NCBI GenBank assembly: GCA_030142905.1
Contig: JASJOG010000247.1
Location: forward strand, 248,001 to 312,000
From: Heliopora coerulea
Taxonomy: Eukaryota; Cnidaria; Anthozoa; Scleralcyonacea; Helioporidae
DNA length: 64,000 bases
Direction of reading: 5' to 3'
The notes under the pieces are model-generated. The model made no database searches and had not been told where the DNA came from. It saw only the letters and a program-made list of their open reading frames with translations. Position 1 is the first letter of the stretch, and each line of letters opens with the position of its first letter. Shown here piece by piece: positions 53,307-64,000 of this stretch. Made by a program: the position numbers and the translations under genes.

Positions 53307-53679
53307 CTGTCCTTCGGAACGCACATTTCGTTTGAGTGGCCGTATTAACGAAGTGAATTTATAAAGGAATATATACGTTGGGATTTCACAATGTGGCCGT
53401 TGGCCGCATTAACAAAGTTTTCTTACTAGAAAATGGGTGGTCGTTTTGCCAGAACAAAAAAAAGTGGCCGTATGGCGGGGTTCCACTTTATGTGTTATCA
53501 ACAGTAACAAAGTGTACTTCAGTTTCTCGATCGATAAATACTGTACAAATGAGAAAACACTTTATCTCCTGCCTGCTTCATTCCCTGACAAATTGTTAAT
53601 TTCTCCCAAACAGGAACACTAAAGTTCCAAATCCGGGGGGACCATAGCCACCTATGCACCTTCTGGCACCACTCCTGAC
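53307..53679. repeat. Copy-2-specific insertion, about 370 bp
   Basis: It lies between CACTAATCTG and CTGACTACATG, which are adjacent in copy 1 (about 757-772). Inside, a word like GTGGCCGTATTAACG recurs (53337, 53391, 53462), suggesting degenerate internal repeats. No TIRs or ORF; only CTG is duplicated at the edges. Confidence 0.55.
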
Positions 53680-56138
53680 TACATGTATACAGTTATACTG
53701 CTTTTAATCTTTATTCTTGCTATTTTAAAATTTAAAACCATCAAATTTCCAAGGTATTCAAAACATTTCAAGGGAAAATACTACCTCCCATTGAGTGGCA
53801 GAACCAGCGATCAGAATGTTGGGGGTAACAGGTGGGGTCCAGGAGAGGAACTTTTCATCATTTTTCAAGGCCACACTCTAATCCCTCCTGAAATCTCTAT
53901 TTTCAATTTTTCCCCCCTTTTTCCAAATTACAATAAATACCCAGAATTCAGATCTCTAAACCTTCCCTTGACGGGAGGTGTTCCCTTTACATGTAAAATC
54001 ATCTCATGTTAGCCAAAGGCAGTTAAACCTGGGATTAGCCAGGGTAACATCAAAGAAGTCCTAATACCTAAGACCAGACCTGTGTGTTATTCCATGAATT
54101 CAATAAGTTGTCTGTTTAACAAGCTACAAGCTGTAGAGCTTACAAGCCAATGATATTGTACAACATGTATTTTGCTGACAAGGACCATCATCATGGCCAA
54201 AATGGTCCAGTAATGATGGGATGACTTGACCAGTGAAAATACTGGTGATGAAATTATCAATTTTCAAAGACCCATTATCCTTCCCTCAATATTTTCTCCT
54301 AAAATTTTGAATAGAAAATTCACTTGGGGGAAAATGGGGGAACAAGTCCCCAGTTGTCTCCATGGTATCACCAGTGTTCCCATCTCCTTAAGAAGAGTCC
54401 CTGACTGGAGTAAGGCAACTGCAAGCACTACAACAAGATGCCACCAAGCAAACAAAATGGAACGTATGTCATGCATACTTGTGCTTACTTCAGATGTATG
54501 AACACTCCAATACTTGTGCTAGCTCTTCTACCGGTCCTTGCCTCACTTTTGTGAACCAGGTTTTAGTTAAACCATCTCAAATTCTTAATTTACTCTTTCA
54601 AGACAGGATTTCCCCTTTTTGTGAGTAAAATTGTCTGGCATTTCCCAGAGGTAAATTATAGTAAGCTTACACTGTCAGGAAAGAGTTAATTTTGATTGTT
54701 ATAACTATCCTTTTCCCAGCTGGAGCTCTACCTTTCACAAGTAAAATCATCTGGCATTACCCAGGGTAAAATAATAGAAATCTGATGCCACCAGGAAAGT
54801 TATAAACAAACATTGGTAAAATGTTTCTAAATAAATCTCAACTCACAGTTTATTTGTAAATGTAAAACTTTTTCTCTAACAGTAATATCAGTAAAAGATG
54901 AACAAAACCTGACTGAACAAGGGAATAATTCCTTTAAAAGAGATTGGAATGTACCACACCATAATAATAAAACACTTAATCTGGCAAACAATTTAGGAGG
55001 AAACTTTATATCAGTATTGGTTTTCCAGAACTCCACATGATAATTATTGTGTTCATCAATTTAATTTCCAGACTCTTTTCCCTGAAATAAATTAACCTGT
55101 TTCCTGAAGTGGTGTTAAATGCTCTCCTTGGATTGCTTGGGCACTTTTTTCTGCACCATTTTTAATCATAAAGGCTGTACTTTCACATGGAATACATTGA
55201 CTTGCAGAAATGATGATCAAGATTGCACTTTATGGAAAGTCATTCTGAAATTAAACATATCACTCTGGGAACAGTAAACTCGTATGCATTCAGTTTTACA
55301 GATTTCTGATACTCCTTGAAGGAATTCTAGACTTCAGGGCAAGAACTGATGACATACGACCAACCAAATACAGTAAGAAGAAAGTGCAGAAGAACTTGGG
55401 GAGAAGAAAAATTGACCAAAAGAAAAATATGTCACCTGAAAATAGCTCATCATCTGGCAATTTTTGAAAAATTGTGACTGAAGTTGTGGATCAGCCAATC
55501 AAGAGCTTATGGCAAACATTATAAAGTTACAGCCAAGACAGTGTGAAGTTTTACTGGATATTGAAAAAGGAAACACATGACAGACTCTCTTTTCATAGTC
55601 TCTCATTGAAAGAGGATCAGCAAAGGCAACTACCAACTTTAATTAAGGGGTATTTTGACTCCCATGTATTTGTGACATAAAAGTGTTTGCAACATGCTTG
55701 TCATATAATTTCAAATCTAAACCTGGTTACCAGTATTTACAAACTAGTTTGGCTTTTTTTTCACACCTACAATAGGTACAACATTTCTTTCCTTTATTAC
55801 TTGCTTGAACGTTTTTCATTACTTAAGCTATTATCCAAATTTATATAATAATATTATTATAATTATACTTACCATGAGCCTCAGAGTAACTGGCACCTCC
55901 AGTAGCTTCACTCATAACTGTATTAGAGGTAGAATAACAGCACTTTCAGAAGTGTAAACACAAAATAAATGACAAAAACAATCCCCTCTGAGTAACTTTT
56001 TGCAAAAGCATCCTTTCTAGCATAAAGGTTTACAAGACAACTGACCAGAACTATCAGCAAGCTTAGTCATTAAAATACTACAAATTTAGGGGGTTGGGTA
56101 TACCATTGAAAATAGTGGCCAGTATGCAGATGATATGT

Positions 56139-56905
56139 GGAAACATCACAAGCATGGAACTGATTATAGTCATGATATAGACAAATATATTCACATGCTG
56201 TATATATTACTTCACCTAGGTACACATAGGTTTCACCTGAACACTGGCCAAGATGGTCTAGATATAACTGATTGGAAACAATGAACTGGAGACTGAAAGC
56301 AGAGCTTTTGGCCAACAGTACATATATTAAAATTAATTTGTAGTTTGGTGGACAGACTTTTTAAAAGGTTTGAATGCAAAATGAACAAAACAATCTACTA
56401 AGTATTTATTTTTATGACTCTTCCTATGAGCCAAACCATCTAGCAAGTATTTATTGCGACTCTTCCTAGGAACTAAATTGACCTTATTTGCTAACCACCA
56501 TTTTGTCCCATTACAGACCTATTTGTTGACACTTGATTTGTTTCTCATTACTCCAATGCAAAATACACTGATTAGAAGTATGTCCAAATAAATTTCAATG
56601 TCTTTCAGGCATAGAAACAATACATGGGAGAATCCAGCAAAATGCTGGAAATAAATCTGACTGGATGTACAGTACAATGCAGCAGATGGTAAAACTGGAG
56701 CTGGAACTGTACTGCACAATATGGCAACTTAATCTGGAATCTGCTCAGGGAATCTTTTTGTTATCTTGAGATTATCAGGTGCAGTGTCTCAGTCATAATA
56801 ACTAAATCTGTTTTTAGAAATTTGTCCGTTACCCTCACACCAGTCATGACATGTATATAGTGAATATATACAGTATTATTAAATATTCATCTAAAACAGC
56901 TACAA
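56139..56905. other. Copy-2-specific 770 bp (insertion here or deletion in copy 1)
   Basis: Copy 1 joins GCAGATGATAT directly to ATACCCATATAAAGTGC (3190-3230), while here about 770 bp intervene. No TIRs, ORF or clean target duplication were seen, so the direction of change is open. Confidence 0.5.
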
Positions 56906-57550
56906 TACCCATATAAAGTGCTCTATTCTATCGATCCCATTGATTAACAAAATAATTTAAAGCTGACACTACTCCCAACACATGCAACTGTATCACAATA
57001 GTCAAACCTCCTATAAGCTGACACCCTCCAGACCTTGTAACGATATTCTCTTATGTCTGTAATCCACAAAGGTTTGTTTATTTTCACTGCATGCCAGTCC
57101 TATTGCATGTGTAGGTGCTGCCTTATAGACTTATAGGTATTACAAGTTACATGGATGTGGACATCACATGAGACAACTATTCCTAAATTTACATAATAAG
57201 CCAGAGTATCCACTTTTGAGACATTCATTAATATTTTGGTTAATAGCTAATCATTTAATTGTGCTTCCTTCAATGAGAAATACAAGCTTGTTTCAAATAA
57301 ACCAACTCTAGAAATTACAAAATATTATCCTGCAAAATATATCATCAATTTTTTTGTGTCCAAGTGAACTCTATAACATTTATCAGTCTGTGTTGAATAA
57401 ATGAATAGCAATTGTAGAATTAGGACTCTAGAAATACATTGTGCAAATTTATTTACAAGTACATGTATACAGGACCTAGATTTACAATACTACCAGAAAC
57501 GATCATATTAACACAGCTTAAAGTGTCTTATGTATGTTTGCTTCTGTCGT

Positions 57551-58045
57551 CAGTGGTGTAGCAAATAGGGGATTTAGACAGTTTGTTGAACCAGGGCCCC
57601 CAACTGTCCAGGAGCCCTCGAGAGTTCTGAAATTCTGAGGCAACAAATCATTCTGCTGACTGCTTAAGACTTCTTGCCATGCCTCTACTCAACAAATAAG
57701 TCAGCAAAGCAAACAGCAAAAGACTATTAAAAGGTTAGTTGAAACATGTAGTTCATATATGTATCCTTGAAAATAAAGCATGAATAGGGAATGTTAAAGC
57801 CTATATGACCCTTTAATTCTGAACAACATTTAAATTATAAGCTGGTGCCCAACTTGTCAACAGATTTTTAAGAAATTAAACATATATTTCATTTTATGAT
57901 GTCAATAAACAATAAATAGTATAGTTAGATATTATCTTTTTACATTATGCTATTGATGATAAGTAAAATTTGGGTGAAGTAAGGGTTGAAGGGCCCCAGC
58001 CCTTACTCTTGAACCGGAGCCCTTGAAACTCCAGCTATGCCACTG
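57551..58045. mobile_element. hAT-type MITE, intact copy (CAGTGGTGTAGC ends)
   Basis: Counterpart of 4192-6046 without the nested hAT. Flanks TCTGTCGT (57543-57550) and TCTGTCCT (58046-58053) are the target duplication. It includes the empty site CCAGCTAT (58031-58038) of the nested element. Confidence 0.88.
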
Positions 58046-58427
58046 TCTGTCCTGCCAAGCATAAATCTGTTAAAATGCCAATAACATGTTGTACAGCTTG
58101 AGAAAGTTCTTTGTTGCAAGTAAAACATAAACCAAAAAGTAAAACTGATCCTTCATAACTTTTAAAGCCTTAACAGCTAGTAAAATTTTTGGTTCTTTCA
58201 TAGAAACATTGAAATCATTGTCTTCTTAGTTGGTGTCTTTGCTGAGGTCAACAAGCCCATATTCTGCATTTAGCTTTGGTGATTTTTCACCTGTGTCAAC
58301 AGTCATATTTCAGATCTCACGTCAGTTTGAATTCTGCTAATTGATCAAGTCATCAAAGTATGGCAAACGTTTGTCAGTGCCAAGCTGCTGGAATGCAAAG
58401 CATTCGCTTGAAACGTCTAAATACAGC

Positions 58428-60319
58428 CAGGCTTAAGGAGAGCAGGGTGCAGCTGATACATCACTCCAGGGCCCATGAAGCCCATGGGGGCCCATATCTA
58501 TTTAATTTTTTTCATGTCAGTATGGCCGGGTCAGCGGTGCAGCAGGTCCACAACTATGAATCCAGGTCACTTGGCATCTATGTTAATAACATTAAACTAC
58601 ACCAGCACGTATACATACTGAATTTAAGCCAGTTTAATTTGATTCTGGGTAATTCCATATAAAACTGGTACTTGACCCTGAGACCAGAGAAATCCTAATG
58701 TGGAGAACAGGCCTTACAATTCTGAATATAAATGCAAAGCTGGTCTCAGGGTCAAGTGCCAGCACTGCTTCTATACCAACAGTTTTTGAATATGTGGTCA
58801 AATGACATTTGCTTTCTGATATCATACCAGCAGTACACTGTGTCTCCATTCTTAGGTGCTGAATTCACTTGATAAGTTAAATATTTTCTGTTCTAGTTTT
58901 CTTGTATCTGAATAGACAAAACACTAAATTTTGAAAAGTTTATTCTCCTACCATGAAAGTCATGTTTTAACCAGCACTGCATTTCATAAGAACTAAATCA
59001 AATGTACTGAAGACAAGACATTATGAGATCTTCTTCAAAGTTACATCCTGAATAGACTTTGAATAGGTTTTCTCTTGAAAAGAAGACAATGTATTAGAAA
59101 CTGCTTGAACTTGACATTCTAAATGAATGTTTAAGATGAGAATTTTCTCACACAAGAAGACAATCCATTGCAACTTTCTTCAAACTCAATTCTAAAAATA
59201 GTCTTTTAGTGAGAATTTTTCCATACTTTTTAAGGTCTAAGATGGTACAAATTTACTTCCTTCAACTAGATACTTCACAGACTTTTCCCAACCAGAGACA
59301 AAGACAGTTCTGTGCTTCACAATATATTTCAAATCTCATTCTGATAAGAGAATTTACAAGCATAAAATAAATCTAAGGCATTCCTGCACATAAAAAGTTT
59401 TTTAGCTTAAGACTTAATTCAAGTTAATATTCTCATGACTTCCATTTTCTTGGAAAACTTATCAACAGATAGGTTGAGATGGTTCTTCAAAGTTTCTTTA
59501 AAGTTAAAAACTGTACAGATGTTAAATATAGCAACTTATACTGCTGTTCTAACCATTAAAAAGAGTGTGTACAGCTAGCAAGTGCAGAATTGGTACTCAT
59601 TATACTGCAAGAATATGTCCAAATGTAAATAACTATAACTTTTGATGTCTTTGAGATGCCAAAAAGATTTTCTACACACAAGTAGTCTATTATGTCTAGT
59701 TTATCCCCAGAAAGTTTGCAAACTGTCTGAGCTGGGCACCTTCGGCAATCCCATCAGAAGTTCACCTTGGTAACGAGACCAATTAATTAGATACGTCAAT
59801 TTTAAATTAAAAAAATTACCTCTTTAACTTTATAAATAGTCTGTTTTCTTCTCACTTTTGGATTCAACACCCTCGAAAATATTCAGGTACCAATTTTCAG
59901 CCTTTTTGGACAATCTGGACCTGAAATATTTAATGATTTGTAAAACACAAAAATCCAAAATGGCCGACATAGGTGCAAATTAGGGCATTTTGGCCCAAAG
60001 TTCAAAACGTCATATCTTTGGAACCGTTTGGAGTTATGGGCTGAAATTTTGCACTTTTGCTAGTCTCAATAGTATGTACACATGGTGTAAATTTCAAGAA
60101 AATCTGAGAGGGTGGGTGTCATGGCTGTCCCACTTTTATATGGAATTACCCTTCTATCAAGCTATATTAGCAAACAAGGTTTACAGTGTACTGTACCAAT
60201 GCTGTTAAACTAGTGACATATTGTTTTACATTTTATGGTCTTAATGTCCTTGCACAGGTGTAGGAGGGGGGGGCAAATTTGTCTTGCTCCGGCACATTAA
60301 AATTCTCTCAGCGGCCCTA
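58428..60319. mobile_element. About 1.9-kb insertion with hAT-like right end
   Basis: Exact 8-bp direct repeats AATACAGC (58420-58427 and 60320-60327) flank the insert; copy 1 has the site once (7417-7425). The left end begins CAGGCTTAAGG and the right end is AATTCTCTCAGCGGCCCTA, close to the CAGGGCCGC-type ends of the MITEs at 12326 and 46003, but the two ends match each other poorly. Inside, 58665-58687 and 58739-58763 form a 23-bp inverted repeat (TACTTGACCCTGAGACCAG and complement). No transposase was recognised. Confidence 0.65.
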
Positions 60320-60453
60320 AATACAGCAGCCTCACATTCATCACATCCTCAACTTCAAATGGGTCATCGTTGTATTATCACTCAGTTAGATCTCATACAA
60401 GGAAATTCTAACTGCCGGTTTGTCAACATTTGCATGGCTTTTAAAGAACAAAG

Positions 60454-60721
60454 CAGTGGCGGTCACTAGGGGGGCGGGGGGGCGATCGCCGCCCCCCAAT
60501 AATTTCAGCTGAAGCTTTCATTTTGAAAAATGGAAGCACAATGACAACAATGAACAATCAACATAACAAAACAAAATGGCATTGTTTAAAAACAAACAAG
60601 AAATAGTATTCTAAATTTCTAATTTTCTGGAGGAGCATGTCTTCAGACCCCCTAGAAGGCTCGTGCCTTCGGCGCTCGCCCCCCCCCCCCCCCCCAATAT
60701 TTCCTGAAGTGTCCGCCACTG
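60454..60721. mobile_element. hAT-type MITE, 268 bp (CAGTGGCGG ends)
   Basis: Ends CAGTGGCGGTCACT and, reverse complemented, CAGTGGCGGACACTTC. Target duplication GAACAAAG (60446-60453) and GAACGAAG (60722-60729). Copy 1 has the empty site GAACGAAG near 7544. It contains G- and C-homopolymer runs (60469-60498, 60679-60696). Confidence 0.92.
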
Positions 60722-61210
60722 GAACGAAGTAATATTTCTGGTGTGAAGCAATGCTTATACTTCCCGTCATGTTGAGTCAGGGACTTTTAAAACAATTTCG
60801 TGAGCATAGACGAAGCTTTATGACGTTCGATCGTTCTCTCTCTCTATTCTTTAGCTGCATATAGTGCGTTTTGTGTTAGTCTTCATACAACAGACGCATA
60901 AGCAGAAGAACAACCAAAATGCCCAACCAAGTTCATTCAGATGAATAACACGTCTTTCGCAATCAAAACGGCGAACAATGGAAAGTGATAACGCTAGGAA
61001 ATAAAGCCAATCGTTAAAGTTCAAAATTTCCATGCTCGCAGTCTACGAGGCGATAATGAACAGTTAAACTGTCGATTAGACCAGATTAGACATTGGTAAT
61101 CGAAGTGATGGTTCCCCAAGACTAAGTAAACTATTTATCCGATCTTCCACATACCTTTTGTTCGTCCAGCTTCAGCAACACTCAGAAAAAAAGTAACATG
61201 TTTTTAACAG

Positions 61211-61572
61211 TGAACTCTGAAAAGACTGGAATAATTCCTACAAACTGTATTTTGAAACCATCACTGAGGCTGAAATGTGGGTCAATTTGCAGGTCATCCC
61301 AGTCCCCTACGCGATAAAACACGCGACATATTCTGAAAAATTTAGCCTAAATTTCGGATTTTTTGACAGTTTTCTTTTTTGTCCTTAGTAAAGTGGAAGG
61401 AAATGTCGTTAGGACTGCATATTTGTTAGAATTAACTGTCCATGAAAAATAAAAATTCAGTACAATTTTTCCCTATGTGTGTTTTTGACCCACATGGCTT
61501 CCCCCATGTTTGCTTCACTCAGTTGTAAGGCCAGACATAACGAGGTATCGTTCCAGTCTTTTTAAGAGTTCA
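61211..61572. mobile_element. Non-coding TIR element, 362 bp
   Basis: The left end TGAACTCTGAAAAGACTGGA and the right end, reverse complemented, TGAACTCTTAAAAAGACTGG, form inverted repeats of about 24 bp. It is absent from copy 1 (about 8808-8822, GTGCTTTTAATGGG). A TTTTTAA-type word is duplicated at the edges. Superfamily not assigned. Confidence 0.8.
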
Positions 61573-64000
61573 ATGGTTTTTAATGGCACGACGCCATCCC
61601 AGCACAAGATTCTACGACTGAAGTGAACTCAGAACTTATACTAGAGCTTGAACATGCTTACATCTACCTGCGTCCACACCCTGGGTAAGGTTGGTGATGC
61701 GGGCTTTGAGGAGTCCATACCTCAATGGTAACGTCAGTCTGCAAGAGATTTTAAGCCAATCAACGCAGATATTTGTTTTATTTCATCGGTCGGTGGATCA
61801 ATCAGATTAATTTAATATGGAGGCTGCCCGGCCAATTAAAGTTTACATACATGACTGGGATCTGTATGATGGCCAAGAGCTGCCATAAGCTTTTTTTATA
61901 CTTTTTAATACAAAGAAAGTTAAATTTAAAATTAATTCAATTTCAAATCATATAAAATTTAATTTTAATTAAAATTAAATGAGTTGTACTAGAGTGAAAA
62001 AATACCCCATAAAAAAACAAATGAAAAAATAAATCAATTAAAATTAAAACACTTTCAAATCCAAACAAAATGAAATTAAAAAATCTCGCTGACCTGAAGT
62101 TGCTACAGTTTACAACAAGCCCTTGATGGATCTCAGCATCGTCAACTGGTACGGAAGTCTAGTACCAAACGTGTCGTCGATGGCCGAGAAGGCTGGCGCC
62201 TGGAAACAAGTAAAACAACAAGGAACATTTTCTCATCAGTTTTGGCCGAAAGGCAAATGAGCCTGGGGCTGGCTATAAAGACGGTAACACCTCGATTTGA
62301 TCATATCGTTTGACTGAGACCAGGTACCGTGTGGAGACTGGGACCAGAAAATTGAGTATTATATTTACCTGATAATTCTTTGGAAAAAGTCGATGGAGTT
62401 TAGCTTAAAACGTCACCAAGATAACATGTCAACGGTTAGAATTACGGTTAGAGATAGGGTTAGAATTAGCGTTAAAATCCTAACCCGAACTCTAATGCTA
62501 AACTTTATCCTAACCCTGACAATAACATTCAGGATAATCCTGAATCTTTGGACCGTTGGCATTTCAGGATTTTTCTCAATTTTAGGTGAGAGGATATATC
62601 ATGTAAATACAATACTTTAATTTTCCAGTCCAGTCTGCACACGGTTACCTGGCCGTCTCAGTGGGTACGTTCTGGTGCCGACCAATCATATCAACAGACG
62701 AAAATTGGTCCGTCCACGAAACAATTCTGGTTAAACCTACATTTTATCAATCGTTACGTGTGCGATTTATGGCACTTACCTACAGTTAATCAAGCTGTTC
62801 TCTGAAGGCGATACGCGTCTGGTGGACGAGCATGGTGATCGTACGTTAGAGTATAAACTAATCGAAGTTTAAAGTAAAACATGAATTACTTTTATCGGCC
62901 TATAGGAAAGGAAAAAACGGTTTTGCGAGAAGTTTCAGTCTTTCCGCAAACTACATCCTTGTTTTCAAGGTTTTGCGGCTCTGTTGAGGCTCTACGTTTT
63001 CCCGCATCAATTTTTAAGTGCGCAAATTGGTATTCATGATATCCCATAAAGCAAGAGTCAATGTCAAATGAAGTCATCGTTAAAACTATGACTGGGGCGC
63101 CAAGCTATTGCGACATGATGAGGTGCCCAACACTCTCAGTATTTGGATCATCTAGTCAATGACATGTCATCCGAATGAAAAATTTTCGCCGCAATGTTTA
63201 CCTTTGTTTGTTCTCATAATTCCTAATGAAAAATGCCGTACATTACTGGTGTCTTGTTTCACTTAGAGGTTTTTGAGTCTGATCGCCTGTAGTCCATGCA
63301 TTTATACATGTGTGACTTTTAGTAAAACACATCGCATCCTACACAGTGTTTTTGCCATCGAGGGAGATGAGATTTGCAGTCACACCAGTCAGCAGAACTT
63401 TCTAACAGGAAAGAGTATTCGAAAGAGTCAACAACAGCAGACCATTAGCGATTTCTTTGCATTGCTAGGACTTTCTGTTGCACTCACTGTAGGAGTGGCC
63501 TCTATTAACGTTTTTCCCCGATGGAAAGAATCTACACTTTTGCTAGTGCCTTGATATGAAAATTGTACAAAGTGCGAGTCATTACATCACGTTAAGTATT
63601 AACAACAATTTAACAAATTGAAAATTGCTTGATTGTCTCTGCTGTGATAGAAACATCAATGACGTCATTTCCACCGAAAAAATACCTAGTGAAATGACCA
63701 GGCGTAGCCGAGTGTTTTCCAGTATTTTTCGGGTTGAAATGGGGTCACGAATGTTTCTATCACAGCATAGAGAGACACAAGAGTTATTTTCTATTTGTTT
63801 TATAAAATAACCAAGGTTTTATCGAGTTATCGTGACGTCATTCGTATTTCTGAATCGTAATACAAAATAAAAATGACGTCAGCCTGTCTCTGTACTCTGA
63901 GCGAAAATGAGGCTCGTCAAATCAAAGCGTACATATATGTCGCGTGTTACTTTATAATTGTATATTTAGCGCTGACCTAGTTATTTTGAACCCTTGCAAT

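Larger units (their letters stand above)
52555..64000 (+). repeat. Segmental duplication, copy 2 (continues past window end)
   Basis: Direct repeat of 1-11240. Insertions specific to this copy: 53307-53679, 56139-56905 (or a deletion in copy 1), 58428-60319, 60454-60721 and 61211-61572. It lacks the LINE end, nested hAT, TIR element and tRNA-like cluster of copy 1. No host exon was recognised. Confidence 0.93.

Noticed and set aside
60660..60700. Long C run as a regulatory or quadruplex site
   Set aside because: It is a homopolymer inside a MITE and more likely replication slippage or assembly uncertainty.
1..64000. CRISPR arrays, operons, ribosome-binding sites, rRNA genes
   Set aside because: None present; spliced exons and eukaryotic retroelements show this is animal nuclear DNA.

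Overview
The window looks like nuclear DNA of an animal, most likely an anthozoan cnidarian such as a coral. Genes are split into short exons with GT-AG introns. Two conserved metazoan genes are recognisable from exon translations: the endoplasmic-reticulum calcium-load channel TMCO1 and a neuronal calcium sensor of the NCS-1 (frequenin) type. A nucleoside-phosphorylase-domain gene and a Roc-COR GTPase gene belong to families that are expanded in cnidarians. The rest is repeat-rich: Penelope, DIRS, Ty3/gypsy, Ty1/copia, hAT, Harbinger-like and tRNA-derived elements. The species assignment is inference; nothing in the sequence names it.

Layout. Bases 1-11240 and about 52555-64000 are two direct copies of one segment (a duplication of at least 11.2 kb, offset about 52.6 kb, open at both window edges). 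No host gene was recognised in either copy. Differences between them are mostly individual transposon insertions whose target-site duplications can be read directly, because the other copy keeps the empty site. Bases 12300-14100 hold an hAT miniature element, the last exon of the calcium-sensor gene and a hammerhead-ribozyme tandem repeat of the retrozyme type (230-nt unit, two direct ribozymes plus one inverted). Bases 12930-19508 (minus strand) carry the three C-terminal exons of the NCS gene and then the four C-terminal exons of TMCO1. Just upstream of the first visible TMCO1 exon sits a young Ty3/gypsy element (19653-27317), whose 5' LTR has been split by a head-to-head pair of Penelope-like elements.

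Bases 28800-31950 hold small repeats. Bases 32791-35990 (minus) hold two exons of a nucleoside-phosphorylase-domain protein, with a Harbinger-like element and a long inverted repeat in the intron. Bases 36300-38720 (plus) are a decayed DIRS tyrosine-recombinase retrotransposon, preceded by a fragment resembling ZNF862/hAT-like proteins. Bases 43475-47772 (minus) are a Roc-COR GTPase gene with an upstream death-like-domain exon broken by a 13-bp duplication. Bases 50085-52550 (minus) are a decayed copia element ending next to the second segmental copy.

Functional reading. TMCO1 (ER calcium leak) and NCS-1 (calcium-bound EF-hand sensor) lie next to each other on one strand, but both lack recognisable 5' exons here. 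The phosphorylase-domain and death/Roc-COR genes are typical of invertebrate immune-type signalling families. The most unusual element is the hammerhead retrozyme locus at 13568-14092, whose two direct ribozymes would cut out a 230-nt RNA suited to circularisation.
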